From: Panopea generosa | Lineage: Eukaryota > Mollusca > Bivalvia > Adapedonta > Hiatellidae | DNA length: 64,000 nucleotides | Assembly (NCBI GenBank): GCA_029582155.1 | Contig: CM055900.1 | Coordinates: 47,628,236 to 47,692,235, forward strand | Direction: 5' to 3' | In this document: positions 37,521 to 50,066 of the stretch, in pieces | Position numbering within the stretch: position 1 is the first letter of the stretch | Layout of the letters: every line of letters starts with the position of its first letter | Made by a program: the position numbers and the translations under genes | Notes under the pieces: model-generated | Told to the model about the DNA's origin: nothing | Database searches by the model: none | The model's input: the letters and a program-made list of their open reading frames with translations, nothing else

Positions 37521-38504
37521 AGCAGACTTTAAAGTTTCGATCTAAATAAAACAATATCAGTTTAAACTACAATAAATATGATACATTTCAGTGTTTTAAT
37601 TGATAAATAAACGTTTCGATAGTGTCAATAACATACACATAACTACTATACTGACTCTATATCTGTTTTTGTTAATGTCTGTTCAACTATTAAAGGTAAA
37701 CAGAATAACTAAGAGTTATGATTGTCATCGCGGTATTTTTCGCGTGCAAAATAACGTTTGTTCTTGAAACATAACGTCAAACGTCGTACATTAACGTCGC
37801 ACATTGACGTCGTGCATCATTATACCTCTTGCAGGAAAAACTTGAAAATACAAGTAATCGTCGAACAATAAAAATGAAAGCAGTTTTATGCTCAGGAAAC
37901 ATTGTTAAGTACGAAATTAAAAAACTAAAATTATCAAAAAATGTCATTAAGCGCGGTTTTTCATGTAGAACGATAATTAATATATGGATAATATACACGT
38001 GGACTATGTCTGTTACATTGCCACCTACAAATACTTCTTACTGTGACTGTGTCAGTATAGTTTACACGTTGTGTTGCTGTAACTGTCAAACATATGCCAA
38101 AGTCCGTTGAATCATCCTTAATAGTGCTTCCACCACTATAGAATAGTCAGTTTCTTATTCCCCCCAACCCCCGACCCCCTAAAAATATATTTGTTTAACT
38201 TATTTTAAAACAGCACGCTTCACAAATCAAAATTATACACGCTTTCTTTTTGCTGGGACCACATGCTCTTTTCGGGGTTAGAGGTGTGCATGATTTGTTA
38301 CTTTATCAATGTATTTTGTCATGACTGTTATGATATCAAAATGGAATGAAAGTTACTACTTTCTGATATTGAAATATTATTCATAGTTTATCCAGTTCAG
38401 CAACATCAATAACTTATCAAGCCTCAGTGCATACTGTTTTTTTTAAAAAACTCATTTTCTATTGCATCATAGCTAGATATCATTTAAAAAAGAAATTCAA
38501 ATTA

Positions 38505-38715
38505 GATTTAGATTAACGTCTCGCAATTTGGAAAAAGAACGCCGTCGCTCGCTACAACAATATAAATAACAGAATATGCAAATTTTGTAATTTAAATTTC
38601 GTCGAAAATGAATATCACTTTCTCATGGTATGCCCCACATACAGAGATTTACGAAGAAAATATTTAAAACCTTACTTTTGTAGCTGGTTTTACCTTAATG
38701 AATTTGATATGTATT
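38505..38715 (+). pseudogene. LINE ORF2 C-terminal fragment
   Basis: Reads LAIWKKNAVARYNN, NINNRICKFCNLNFVENEYH, FLMVCPTYRDLRRKY and LKPYFCSWFYLNEFD. The Cys-rich C-terminal tail of a non-LTR reverse transcriptase; here CKFC is intact and the frame is open further than in its mirror copy at 32190-32440. No catalytic core is present. Confidence 0.6.
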
Positions 38716-38781
38716 TATGGTAGCCAATGAAAAGGGAGACAATTTTAATCTATCAACAGGCTCTAGGCTAGCAACATTGTA

Positions 38782-38935
38782 ATGACGATCGGATCACTGC
38801 AAAGAAGGATCGGGTCACAGCAAATGACGATCGGGCTTCTGCAAATGATGATTGGGTTACTGCAAATGACAATCGGGATACTGCATATGACGATCGGATC
38901 ACTGCACATGATGATCGGATCACTTGAAATAATGA
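38782..38935 (-). repeat. Short 21-bp minisatellite (~7 units)
   Basis: Reverse complement of the 31998-32165 array (units of GATCGGATCACTGCAAATGAC). Confidence 0.85.
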
Positions 38936-38954
38936 CTATTATCCGTTGAGACAT

Positions 38955-39300
38955 GTAACTCGGCTAATGCAATGATGAAGATCTTGTCATCATGAGAATA
39001 TAAGTAACAATTGTGTTGTATGTAGTTTGGACAGTATATACAGGTAACAGCGTTATGGGTTGTATGGTGTGAAGCGTCACTTTTAAAAAAATTTCAGTTA
39101 TATCACGACGCTGTCTATTTCAGACAGTTTTCTAATGGCAGCCACACTGGAGTATCAAACCGCAGACACATGGAATGGTACTCCGTTCTGTCATATTATA
39201 CTGACACCGGGTCGACCAGACCAAGAACATTCCTCTTAATGCTGGACGCCAAGTGAGATGCTTCTAGTACCATTGAACAAGTCTTTAATATGACCCGGTC
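38955..39300 (-). mobile_element. Helitron/pearl-like conserved module III
   Basis: Mirror copy of module II: TATCACGACGCTGTCTATTT, CACTGGAGTATCAAACCGCA, ATACTGACACCGGGTCGACC and CATTGAACAAGTCTTTAATA on the plus strand. Confidence 0.6.
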
Positions 39301-39774
39301 TTGGGTCTTTTACGTTTACGTTTAAACATATTTTATTTCTATTTATATATACAGAAATGGGGTTAGGCCACAAGTTCTTCCAACAATAGATTTGGCCCTA
39401 CCACTACAGTTTGACAAATAATATATAGAGAACGGCAGTTGTTAACAAATAAAAATAAATATGAAGAAGAAAAAGACAGAGTTGTAAGAGAATGAGAGCA
39501 GAGAGAACAGAAAACTTACAACAACAAACTTTAGAAATACTAAAATGTTTGTTTGACATAGTTAATTGAACGAGTTTTCATAAGAAGACGACAGTGTGAT
39601 CCAGTGATTAAATATAGATAAACATTCGAGTTGGACCGACTACAAAAAATAATTACATATTATAACTTTGCATAAATTTAATTGGCTATTTACCACATCA
39701 TACATTTACATATTGGAAAGCTTATCAAATGTTCTCGAAATGTAATACTTAATTTGAAAACCGGTTTGTACTTT

Positions 39775-40020
39775 TGATATAGTCCTGGACAGCTTGAAAA
39801 ATGTGAATGTTTTCATCCAATTTTAGAATCTTATTTCCAAATAGAAATACATTAATATTTAACGGATGGAATTCTCTTGTGGATTGGAAAAGTGAATATC
39901 TGAGATTTCTGTGACGTCTGCATTGAACTAAGGGGCCTGGGGTCGTACCCATGACCTTCCGCATGCGAGGCGGACGCTTTGCCTCTAGACAACCATCGCT
40001 GCGGTTTAGATAACATAGTA
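39775..40020 (-). mobile_element. tRNA-derived SINE (Ala-like head), mirror copy
   Basis: Reverse complement of 30945-31165. The B-box region GGGGTCGTACCCATGACC and GCATGCGAGGCGGACGC are visible on the plus strand near 39940-39975. Confidence 0.6.
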
Positions 40021-42304
40021 ACAGACAAATGTAGTGTGTACATAGTCAATATATCAACAGTAAACATTTATTTTATTATATAAATATATATATAGTAATA
40101 AACACAGACGGAATATATATTTGAAAAGAAACGCTTATTTCTTCTTTTATTCGCAAAATATAGACACAGTACTGGAATAGAAAGCCATTTGACTGGTGAC
40201 TGAACATGCCGTTTGATTAAATACATTCACAAATAATTTCCTAAAATGCGTATCAAGCGAAAGTAAAATGTAAAAATATGTTCATGACAATGAAAAATAA
40301 CGTCCATTGGTGAATGTGTTTTTAGGAATGTCACTGATTGTATAATTGATATGAAAGTTTTCTTATTTTGTTTGCTAGTTATGTTTTAGTTTATTTTTGT
40401 TGTATTATATACTTTATATATAAAGTTACAAAACTATAATCTGCTTAGGTATTGGTAACTAATTGGGATACACAAGACAAATTTGAATGTTAGAAGTACT
40501 AGGTTTGCTTAAAGGGTTCGTTTTATATCCCCAATGTCAACCATTGCAGCCGGTAACTTCTGTTATATTTGCATCCTTATTCATTTATTGGGCAGTGGTG
40601 TTGTAATAAAAGGGAGATAAGCATGACACAATTGATGTATAACTCTAAGGAAGCAGTTATTTACCTTACACAGTTAAACGTCATGTGCAATTTTATATGT
40701 TAGTGGTGGATTCTTCATTGAGTTAATTGGCACCATGGACTGAATATGTTACAAAATATCAGCCATTTAACACATTTCTGTACTATTACTATAGTGTGTT
40801 ATTAATTTATATAAAACTGGACCCCACGGGTAAATATATACTGGTATTGCAAAAAACACCAATAAAATGTATTTAATTGTAACAAATATAAAATATTGAA
40901 TACAATATATTGATTGTACAGTTTTGAAGTTAAAAGGATATAAGGATATACAATGCAATAATTTCAATATATTCGAGCATACATTTGCTATGATATTTGA
41001 CGTAATGGGCACATGCGTACTCACCTCACACACTTACATTTGTACTGTTCTTCATAATAGAGATGCACTTCTGAAAGACTGGGCACATTACCAATGGAAC
41101 CAATAAAGGTCCATGTTTCTAGAGATAGTTCTCTGCTGATCCATTTATGCTAAACATATGCATTAACCAGGTTGCCTTTTCATACTTATTGTTGTTTAAT
41201 AACACCATTTCATTTTTTTACAATTCTACTCATGGGTTGCAGTGTATCACTGCACACTTTTGAACGGTTAAACAGAACCCAGTGTCAACCCCACTTGCCA
41301 ATAATCATAAAAAATATTCCAATTTTCTCATATGTGTATGACAATTTAACATTTTTAACAACAAATGCTCAACAGATTAACACAGCTCTAATTTCTTGGG
41401 CGCAATAATTTTGCTACCGTCATGTAAGAGAGATACTAGTAATTCATTAGTGATATCCATTGCGGTTTTCTTCATTGACTGATAATGTATTCGCTATTGA
41501 TCCAGTAATTTTATTTAGTCCTGCTTGATGAATAAAATACTTTTCCGTAATGGTTTTGAAACTGAATTATTGAAGACGTATCAACATGTATAATACTTTA
41601 TGCAACACTTATTCTGCTTATGAAATAGTGGGAAATATCCTTCACTAACAATGATACAAGATCAGCAGATTCCTCTGCACACTACTGTTCTATTTATAAA
41701 CCCTAGAACATACACTTCCTATAAGTCTCATATACCAATTATTTTTTTACTGCTCTACATATGAAGAAATGCACTTCTGAAACACTGAACACATTGCCAG
41801 TAGTTCTAAAAGTGTCTTGTTTCCATATACGTATAGTGCCTCTGATGGTTCGAATATGAAAATAACATGGGGTTGACAAGATTTCGATGTTTTGACGACA
41901 TCCCTTCATTTGTAACAATTATGTCCTTTTGTTGATGTGTATCACTACGCATGTTTAAACTGTTATACCTTCATTCAATAGTGCCATATGTCCTCCAAAC
42001 TTGACATAACTCATGAACATGTTCTAATGTTCTCACATGTACAATAAAATGTGACCATTTTAAGCATTTTCAACAAAATAATGCCCAACCTCTATACACA
42101 GCTTTCATTTCTTGGATGCAAGGGTCTTGTTCCCGTCTCTAAACGGAGATAATTGGTAAGTGATACATGTAATAGTAATAGCGTAGTAATTACTGAAACA
42201 TATTACATTCAACACTTGTAAGTTACACATTAAACGCATACACGTGACTAGTACTGTATTCGGTTACATAAAATAAATCATGTTTGTTTATATTGATATA
42301 TAAT

Positions 42305-44250
42305 GCACTACATTTTAGTTACATAATTGTATATTATATTGCGTAATTATATCATATAATATAATATATAAGAAAACAAATATAGATATATATAAAAATA
42401 TTACTTACAATATATTTATTTTGTGATGTCTATTAGTTTTGGATTTTAGACAATAGATTGGTCTCTTCTGTTATCTTCTTTAATGTTTTTTTTTCAAACT
42501 TAATAACTATGATAACAATTTGATTGAGAAGTTGTATTAATTGATTACTGTAAATACTTAAAATATAGTAGTTTTGGGTTTTAGAGAATATATTGGTCTC
42601 TTCTGTTATATTCTTTAATGATTTTCTTAATAAAATCTTAAAAACTCTGATAACAATTTGATTGAGAAGTTGTATTAATTGATTACTGAATATATTTAAC
42701 ATATAGCAGGCAAGCAGGGGTATTTTGTTGATGTAAAACATTGTTTGTCTATACTATCCATGTAACATTCTTCAATTAAGTTCTAAAAACATACTTAATC
42801 AGAGATGTCCACAGTCACATAATAGTTGTCACCTTAAACTATTTTACTAATGGAAAGTTAATTGCCTGGCAAAGCCAAAGTGCAAACATAAGCCAAGTAT
42901 TTCCTGTTTACAAAGAGGTGTCACAGCTAACTTGAGACCGAAATCTCTGTTAAGCAGACGCTATCAATACAATTTGTAATTAAGTAAATTCTTGTTGCCA
43001 TAATGGTTATCACACCTGAACTGGGTTTTCGGTATAAAATACAAGACGATGATGTTCAAAGATCATACCATTTCTACCTACACGTTTGGAGATCTTACAC
43101 ATTGTCTTATATTATTCCAGGTATGTGAAATTATCATTTTTCATTTTATTCTTTTAAACTTTTATTTTGCTTCGAATATGCTTGTTCTCACATTATGTTT
43201 TATTACATTGTTTAAAATGCGGACATGTTGTAATTGAGAGTTTACTATCTATTATATAACATTCAACACATAATGTTGCTCAGTGCAGAAACTCTGCTAC
43301 TAAAATATGTTCTAGACATTTCGGCTTATTTTCTATGGTTAAATATTAATACTTATAGATTTTTTAATGAAAACTTAGTTATTTAATGAATAATTGAATA
43401 AAGTAAATTATTAACACAACTACTTTTTTCAAGACAACACGTAGTTAGATTTTTTGGTATATCATACCTTAACATTATAATTGGACTTAACAATCATTTC
43501 TTTATTATATTGAGATTAGTAAATTATTAACATAACTAGGTTTCGAAGACAACCTATATTTAGATTTTTATTATTAACATAGCTATGTTTTGAAGACAAC
43601 TTGTAATTAGATTTTTTGGTAACTCATATTTTAATGTAAACAGTCATTTCGTTGTTAACTCAATTATTATAGTGTACGAACACTTTCCGATAAAAATACG
43701 GTTTGAAATGTTTTAACGAATACAAACTTATTTTGATAATGCATTTTCAGGTTGATTATGAATATGATTTTGGTCAAATTGACATGTGTGTTAAATCACC
43801 TCTCACATTAAATAAAATAGCGAGTTACCCCATATTTTCTATTAAATAAGGAATATTAACTGTATAATTCAATTTTACAATATATGCTTTTATTGGGTAA
43901 TTGGAATGATGTGTACATCGTTACTGTTAAGGTGTTATAGATTGGCAAACGCATTGGAAAATAGTAATCTTCCATGAGCCCCTCATTATGGTGGTATTAT
44001 ATAATCATGCATACATGCATCTTTGAATGTTACAGACTATTGTGTTAATTACACGTCTGGATATTGTAGACAATTTAACAACTTGTATGTTGTAATATAT
44101 CCATAATCTTAATATTATAATATTATGTTTGAATGTATGTTTTAACATGTTTCATACCATTTCTACCTATATACAATAAAAGATATGTTTGGAGATCTTA
44201 CACATGGTCTTATATTATTTGAGAAAAAAATACCCATAAATCAAGAGGTT
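42305..44250. other. ~1.95-kb segment present only in the right arm
   Basis: The left arm passes directly from the SINE to CCTAATGTTTAATATATAAA, whereas the right arm holds about 1.95 kb between these points. It is very AT-rich, contains a two-copy 135-bp tandem repeat (42428-42705) and repeats the stretch ATACCATTTCTACCTA...GGAGATCTTACACAT at 43066 and 44157. No gene was recognised. Insertion here or deletion on the left are both possible. Confidence 0.5.
42428..42705. repeat. 135-bp tandem duplication
   Basis: ATTGGTCTCTTCTGTTA recurs at 42457 and 42592, and GATAACAATTTGATTGAGAA recurs with the same offset. Confidence 0.8.
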
Positions 44251-44261
44251 AGGTATGCTTC

Positions 44262-44400
44262 TGGGATCTATCGGTTCAGTGGTAGAGCACCGAACCCGTG
44301 ATCGAAGGGTCGTGAGTTCGATCCTCCTTCACAGCTACGTGTGGTGTCTTGATCAAAACAATCTTTCCGCATATGCTTAGTACTGGTTCTACCAAGGAAG
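44262..44400 (+). mobile_element. tRNA-derived SINE
   Basis: GGTTCAGTGGTAGAGCACC (A box) and GAGTTCGATCC (B box), then a tail with GTGTGGTGTCTTGATC and TCCGCATATGCTTAGTACTG. Partner of 28905-29030. The anticodon arm does not pair. Confidence 0.6.
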
Positions 44401-46435
44401 ACTTCTAGAGTGCTTTGTCTTAGTTGTAAGAACCTGTTTAACTATCCAAGTAAAATAAATAAGTTTAAACTAATCTATTTGTATGATATTTGTAGTGTAT
44501 TGGTACTCTGGGTTACATTAACATTCTACCGACCCTCGAAAATCTGACATGTTAAGATTGTTGAGTAACCGTTACTCACGCAACCCCACAAACATTGATA
44601 CAGATAGATGACTTTTCTTACGGATGAAAATATATGACATTTATTTGTATTGAAGTGTTTTAATTCTTATTAAAATGATCATAGATACTTGTCTTTTATC
44701 AAACTGTATTTACAATGTTTGATTATTGTTTTTAATATTTTAACATTGTGTAAATAAAACACGAGTCGGAGATCATTGCTAAACATATATTAGGAAAATA
44801 TCATTACACTTGTATACTCAAATAGTAAGAAAAATATTTAACCCTTAACAATACACGACTCGATGCAAACTGCCAGGATGCCCCAACAGAATATATCATC
44901 CACTCGCTCAACTCTATGGGCTTGTGTAGGCATTCAGTAGAGTTCGTCTTTAGAAGTTGTTTGTTAAAGTAAAATAATCACTCTGTTCTTTAACTTTTCC
45001 CAGCGACTTTGAGCTCATAGAAACCTTAAAAATATCAACACGGCGTATTCTATTATAAATTTTGTTAAGAATATAGAGAAGCTAGCAGAGTGTATGATTC
45101 AATGTATTTGAAGACAATTTTATTAAACTGATTTTAATATATAAGACAGTGACAGTGATTCTCAAGCGACGTATCGTAGAATCCTTAACAATTAACTGAA
45201 CTCTCATATACATGTTTAGCGAATCATTGCTATAATTTTGAATGAAATTACGTGTACATGATTTGATTATTTCGTTAATAGAAGTCAACTTGCAAATGAA
45301 CTCTAAAATAGACGACTAGTCCGCCAGCACAATGATGAAGCATCATACAGTGATACAATGTAAAACATACTCTCATTATCATGTATAGGGGTAATTGACT
45401 TATGACATTTGATGCATGCAAATAAGTTCAGAAGTTATAGTTTACAGGAATAAACTTGCAAGTTAATTTTGAAATGATCCACGTTAAGCCCTTCTAGTGG
45501 TGATTAGATTAATCGTCCTTATTCTGTACACGTAGTCGACCAACAATAAGTTTTCAACTCCTTCTTGTATGTATATCTCCACTTCTCTGAACATAATCTA
45601 TAAATATGCGTCATTAAATAAGAACTTCTTGTTAATTCATCGCCAGACTTTCAACAGATCGTGCATTTTAACTTCTGAAATGATATTGATTGGCCACAGT
45701 GAGAAAATAAGAAAGCAAGAACACTTTCCCACGAATCTGAATACACTTCGCAACTTAAGCATATTGCTGATACGGTTCTCCACTCACAGATTAACATAGC
45801 TATATGACGCGAATAATGATGATAGCCTATCTATATGTTTAAAAAAGATATTCTTGCTACAGATGTATTCAAGAATGCGGATGTTATGAAAAAAGAAATA
45901 GTTCATTGATTTCAGTACATTTAACTGAAAATGCAGTAGATTGTGTTTCATCTAATTTGAACTACTTGCTTGAAAAGTGTGATTGACCTATATAATGTAG
46001 TTATGAATGAAAAGTTAGCACCACCTTTTATTCTAAACAGTATTGATAAATTGTAATAATATAAACATTTAGTATAGGATAAGGAATATATGTCATTTCA
46101 TCTCCCAAAGGTATCCTGCATTTTCATTAAATGAGAGAACTCAAATATTTTCTATGGAATGTTCGTAAATTTTCTTGGATGCCAGGCGTAACAAAATTGT
46201 AACCGGGGGTATATTACGTCGCGTCGACATATCATTTTGCGTTAAGGTTTTGTTGTTAATGAACAATCCAAGTCCAGTATATTTTGGATACAGTTTAATA
46301 AAACAGCATAACAGCATACGACTGCATCACTATTTTTACCATAATCCCGTTTATCATATGCAGGAGTCTGGGATCAGTAAACACATTTTATCAAACAGAA
46401 TTCAGGGATCCGATGTTGTTTTGCTAATGAATGAA

Positions 46436-47005
46436 GGAACGTAGTGTAAAGATTTTTAAATTTATATTTCAGAAAATTCTTCTTCGATAACGTAGTATAC
46501 ACTTCTAATAATTAATATCGCAGAAAATCATTCATTGGTTAATAACGACTATAATAATTTTATGTCACAACCACCTTTTTAGTATTTTGCAAAGTATTTG
46601 AACATTCTGATTTAAAACATAATTTTGATTAATACCATCTTTTGCATCTTGTCCTAAACAGGCCTCAAATTAAACTCTTGTATTAAACCGCACACAAGAG
46701 GTGCACGTGGGATTAAAACACCACGTCATAAACATAATCAATTGGAGAGCAGGAATATGAAGTCATGTGATCAAAAATTAGTCTCATGATCAAATTAACA
46801 CCCGTTACATTATGGATAAGAAACCCTAATCGAACAAAGAATATAACTTTAAGTCAAATGTGACGTCATAAACATGCCAAGCCATTCAATAATCAGTCAA
46901 TAATCAGTCTATAGCACAGTGATAGCAATTTAAATCGGATTAATTTATCAACAAGATATCAAAAAATCTAACATGTATATGAATTAAAACAATACGTTTT
47001 ATAAT
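46436..47005. mobile_element. ~570-bp insertion flanked by GAAG
   Basis: Copies A and C read straight across this point (ATGAAGTATTTAAATG on the matching strand). In B the sequence is split after GAAG and resumes at GAAGTATTTAAATG, giving a possible 4-bp target duplication. No terminal inverted repeats or gene were seen. It contains TGACGTCA and GCACGTGG/CCACGTC motifs. Identity unknown. Confidence 0.4.
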
Positions 47006-47469
47006 CGAAGTATTTAAATGAATTTATCAGAAAAACATTAATAACGAAATTGCCTTTATTTTTAATATAAACATGTTATATTAAATGCGTTACTTTTTAT
47101 GACTGAAAAATAACGAAACAACTTTCCTTAATTAATAATGGTAACCATAAAAATATATTTAGCAAAATATAGCATGGTTACAATATGGCATCAAACACGG
47201 GTTTCGACACGGGTTTCGACCATTAACATATGCATATGAAATACTCTGACTATAAATATATTCATATGCTCTATATATAAAAGTCCGGCCTGATCCCACT
47301 TTTTAGGGAAACCATAATAAACCTAATTTGTATAATTTCATTATTAAAACCAATATGTAGATAACATCCATGAGGATGTGTTTTAGAGGTTTTCCGATAT
47401 TCACCGCTATAGACATGTTTGAATTATTTTGTTTTTTATTGGGATATCAGCTATCTTTAACACCTTACT

Positions 47470-47700
47470 GGTTATAAATGGAAGCTATTGTTACATCATA
47501 GAGGAAAACCCATACGAATATTTACATGCATCTGAGTTGAACCACCATGTGTATGGCCAACTTTTCCATACAATATGTGTCTGGCAAACCTTTCCATACA
47601 ATATGTTTGAACCAAGCTTGGCGTGAACTCACCACCTCAGTGACGAGAGGTAAATGATCTTAAGATGACTACAAAGACCACTTGCCTACGGAGGCTTCAT
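47470..47700 (-). mobile_element. tRNA-Leu-like SINE with ~1.7 satellite units
   Basis: Mirror counterpart of 785-1010. The bracket TTGAACCA occurs at 47537 and 47607, 70 bp apart, which equals two 42-bp units minus 14 bp. This is the unexpanded state at copy B. Confidence 0.6.
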
Positions 47701-47958
47701 GAACAAAATTCATTCTGACAAATTAAACATATCATTTCTCAATATGATTGCAAATTTGAAAGAGGACTGTAATTCAGATCATTTTTTTAATTTTTTTAAT
47801 CTAATTAAGATACTGGAGCAATCATGTTTTGATTATTTTGCTTTGGGACGTATTTTATTGTCTTTATTTGTAATGACATGTTATACACACATATTCGTGC
47901 TACGGACATAACCCAATATTTATGTTTTGATGGCCACTTCAGCGTACGCAGCATGTTG

Positions 47959-47966
47959 TTTTTAAG
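47959..47966 (+). promoter_or_regulatory. Degenerate TATA box, C1q copy B
   Basis: Aligned with TATTTAAGGC of copies A and C, this reads TTTTTAAGAC, so the second position of the TATA box is lost and a downstream G is A. The position relative to the ATG (about 80-87 nt) is unchanged. Confidence 0.45.
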
Positions 47967-48045
47967 ACGTGCTTGCCTGTTTCACAGTCATTAGCAGATG
48001 TAGACGTTGCTGAACTCTCACAAACACAGTGCAACTATTTCTACA

Positions 48046-50065
48046 ATGTATTTCAGAATTAAGTATGCAGTCTTATGTATTTTCTCAACATCTTATGCAA
48101 GGAGTCTGGAAGAACCAAAATGTCATAAGTACGATTACGATGAAAAAGTGTTTCATAAATTGGTACGACTTGAACATCAGATGGAATTAACCAAAGATCA
48201 GTTGAACGTTTGGGATCGGGAAATGAAGGGGTTGGTAGAAAATATAAAAAGTTTGGAAACAAATATTAAGTTATTACAGGAAGTTAATACGAAGTCATTA
48301 AATGACGCGTTGACAGAACAGAAGGAACTAACCGAAACAGTCATAACAAATGTCAACAAACAGGTTATTCGAATGTCACAGGACTTACTTGACAAGCAAG
48401 CACAGATCAATACAACGCAACTTGAATGCAAAGGTAAAGTTTTATTTGGAAAAACTGATCATTTTTAGTATAATTTAAGAACAATTGTGATAAATTAAAA
48501 TATCTTGTTACAAACTTTTCAAATAAAGAAGTTAAATATCTTGTAAACACTTACTTTAGAAGAAGAAATACGATGCATAATTGGTGAAACCCAAACGGGT
48601 CATGTGTCATATAAGAGATTTTTTTTCTGCTCAGTGTATACACTGGTGACAAAGTGAAAGTAGACTTCCGAAATCATGTATTCATACCCAAATTTCCAAG
48701 CGTCATTCTTTTTTTCTAAATTCACAATTCAAACATGACAATGCTATCAAAATGTTCAAAATACATCAATAATGCCATTCAAATAAAAAAATGAGCATTA
48801 AAATAAGGAAAATGCATTTTTAAAGAAGAAGAAATGAAGATTATATATAACCTTCCTTTTTGCAATGGTGGTACTATGCCTTTATTGCACGTTTACAGAA
48901 TATATTAAACATGTATACAAGTCACTATTCTAAAACGCACTTACTTGCTAAAACCAGTAATTATTCAACAATATAACAATGCTATATGAATGATATGTAC
49001 GAGTAAATACTATATGTGTATATAACATGTGATAAGTATATTTGTGTTGACTTCGATTGTGAAATTGGTTATTAGGACCAGCAGTAAGCATTTGTGCGGA
49101 AAAAATGCCCTGCTCAAGGATCGAACACGCGACCCACCGATCATGTGCTCTGTGCTCTACCACCAGATCACTCGCTCTATACAATAAATAATGAAAATAA
49201 TGTGTATTACAACCAATATATATCTCAGAAAATAACCAAGTATGCTTAAAAGTCAGTTATTGTCGTAAAACTATGCTACTGTAACGCTGCATGATTGAAA
49301 TTATTAAATGTGCTTAGTTATGACCATGTATCACCTGTAGGTGCGTAGATAATAAAATACAATTGCTAAAAACAATCAAAATAAACAGTGTAGGTATGGT
49401 ATAAATATAAATCAGATTATCGATGACTGTTTTTTTTTTGTTCTATTTATTCATGTTTTTGCTTGTATGTTTTTTCGTTTATTTAAGCTGTATTTTATAT
49501 TTGCTAATCTGTTTTCTTTTTTTATTTTGTTCTTTCTTTTTCTTTATTTCTTCCTTTCTTTATTTCTTTACTCAAATAATCTTTCTTTATCTTATTTATT
49601 TATTTTTGTACTTAGTTGTTTGTTCATTTTTATCCAGACGAGTTGAAGACACCAACAGTGGTATTCAAAGCACGTGGAATCACTAACAAAAGTCCATCTA
49701 CTGGGGATACAATTATCTTCGGTACTGTCATTTCTAATATTGGAGGAGGGTATGACACCAGTACGGGGTATTTTACTGCTCCTCGAGCAGGGACTTACGT
49801 GTTTACTGTTCAGTATTGCACTTTTTCTCGTAAATGGATGCGTTCACACATAATAGCAGAGGGAATTATAATTGGGACAACTTCGCATTATAACCACGAT
49901 GCCAGTCATACATGTACCTCCGGTGATGCAGTGACGGTGTTGTCTAGGGGTGATAAAGTATGGAACAAATGTCAGTATGGCAATGGAGGAGGTGTCATTT
50001 ATGAAAATACCAATTACGCCTGGAATACATTTTCTGGCGTTTTAATCCACACTGGTACTGATTAA
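48046..50065 (+). CDS. Secreted coiled-coil C1q-domain protein, copy B
   Basis: Two exons, 48046-48433 (donor AAAG/GTAAAG) and 49638-50065 (acceptor TATCCAG/AC), with a 1204-bp phase-1 intron. They encode 271 residues, exactly as in copy A. Order: signal peptide 1-18, Cys26, coiled coil about 33-128, C1q domain 130-271 with FTAPRAGTYVFTV. Exon 1 differs from A at 8 of 129 residues and exon 2 at about 25 of 142. The changes cluster at residues 216-220 and 243-251, which probably form exposed loops. Reading frame and splice sites are intact, but the TATA-like box is degraded. Residue 128 is Cys here but Tyr in A and C, offering an extra disulfide. The role is inferred from the family: soluble lectin-like immune recognition. 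Confidence 0.9.
48434..49637 (+). other. Intron of C1q copy B
   Basis: GT-AG, phase 1, with a long T-rich tract (49420-49630) before the acceptor. It contains a tRNA-derived SINE at 49080-49170. Blocks shared with the copy A intron occur in swapped order. Confidence 0.75.
49080..49170 (-). mobile_element. tRNA-derived SINE head in C1q intron
   Basis: Minus strand: GATCTGGTGGTAGAGCACAG (A box), GTGTTCGATCC (B box) and a tail with TTTTTTCCGCACA. It belongs to the same family as 28905 and 44262 but sits inside the copy B intron. Confidence 0.55.
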
Positions 50066-50066
50066 A
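50061..50066 (+). terminator. Poly(A)-like ATTAAA overlapping stop, copy B
   Basis: GATTAAATA: the TAA stop lies inside ATTAAA, the commonest variant poly(A) hexamer. Copy A has AATAAA at the same place. Confidence 0.35.

Larger units (their letters stand above)
37640..42180 (-). repeat. Right arm of the inverted repeat, inner part
   Basis: Reverse complement of 29160-33285, with the same elements in mirror order and many small indels. It holds extra sequence near 41750-41940 not seen at the matching place on the left. Confidence 0.8.
44410..47900 (+). repeat. Duplicated 5' flank of C1q copy B
   Basis: Reverse-complement homologue of the 5' flanks of copies C and A, closest in content to C (it retains pieces lost from A). 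It has a private ~570-bp segment at 46436-47005. No conserved open frame. Confidence 0.75.

Noticed and set aside
44262..44340. Functional tRNA gene
   Set aside because: A and B boxes are present, but the anticodon arm does not pair and the same sequence recurs at 28905 with a shared tail.
49423..49686. Hydrophobic 87-codon frame before C1q exon 2 of copy B
   Set aside because: Translation of the intronic pyrimidine tract leading to the splice acceptor.
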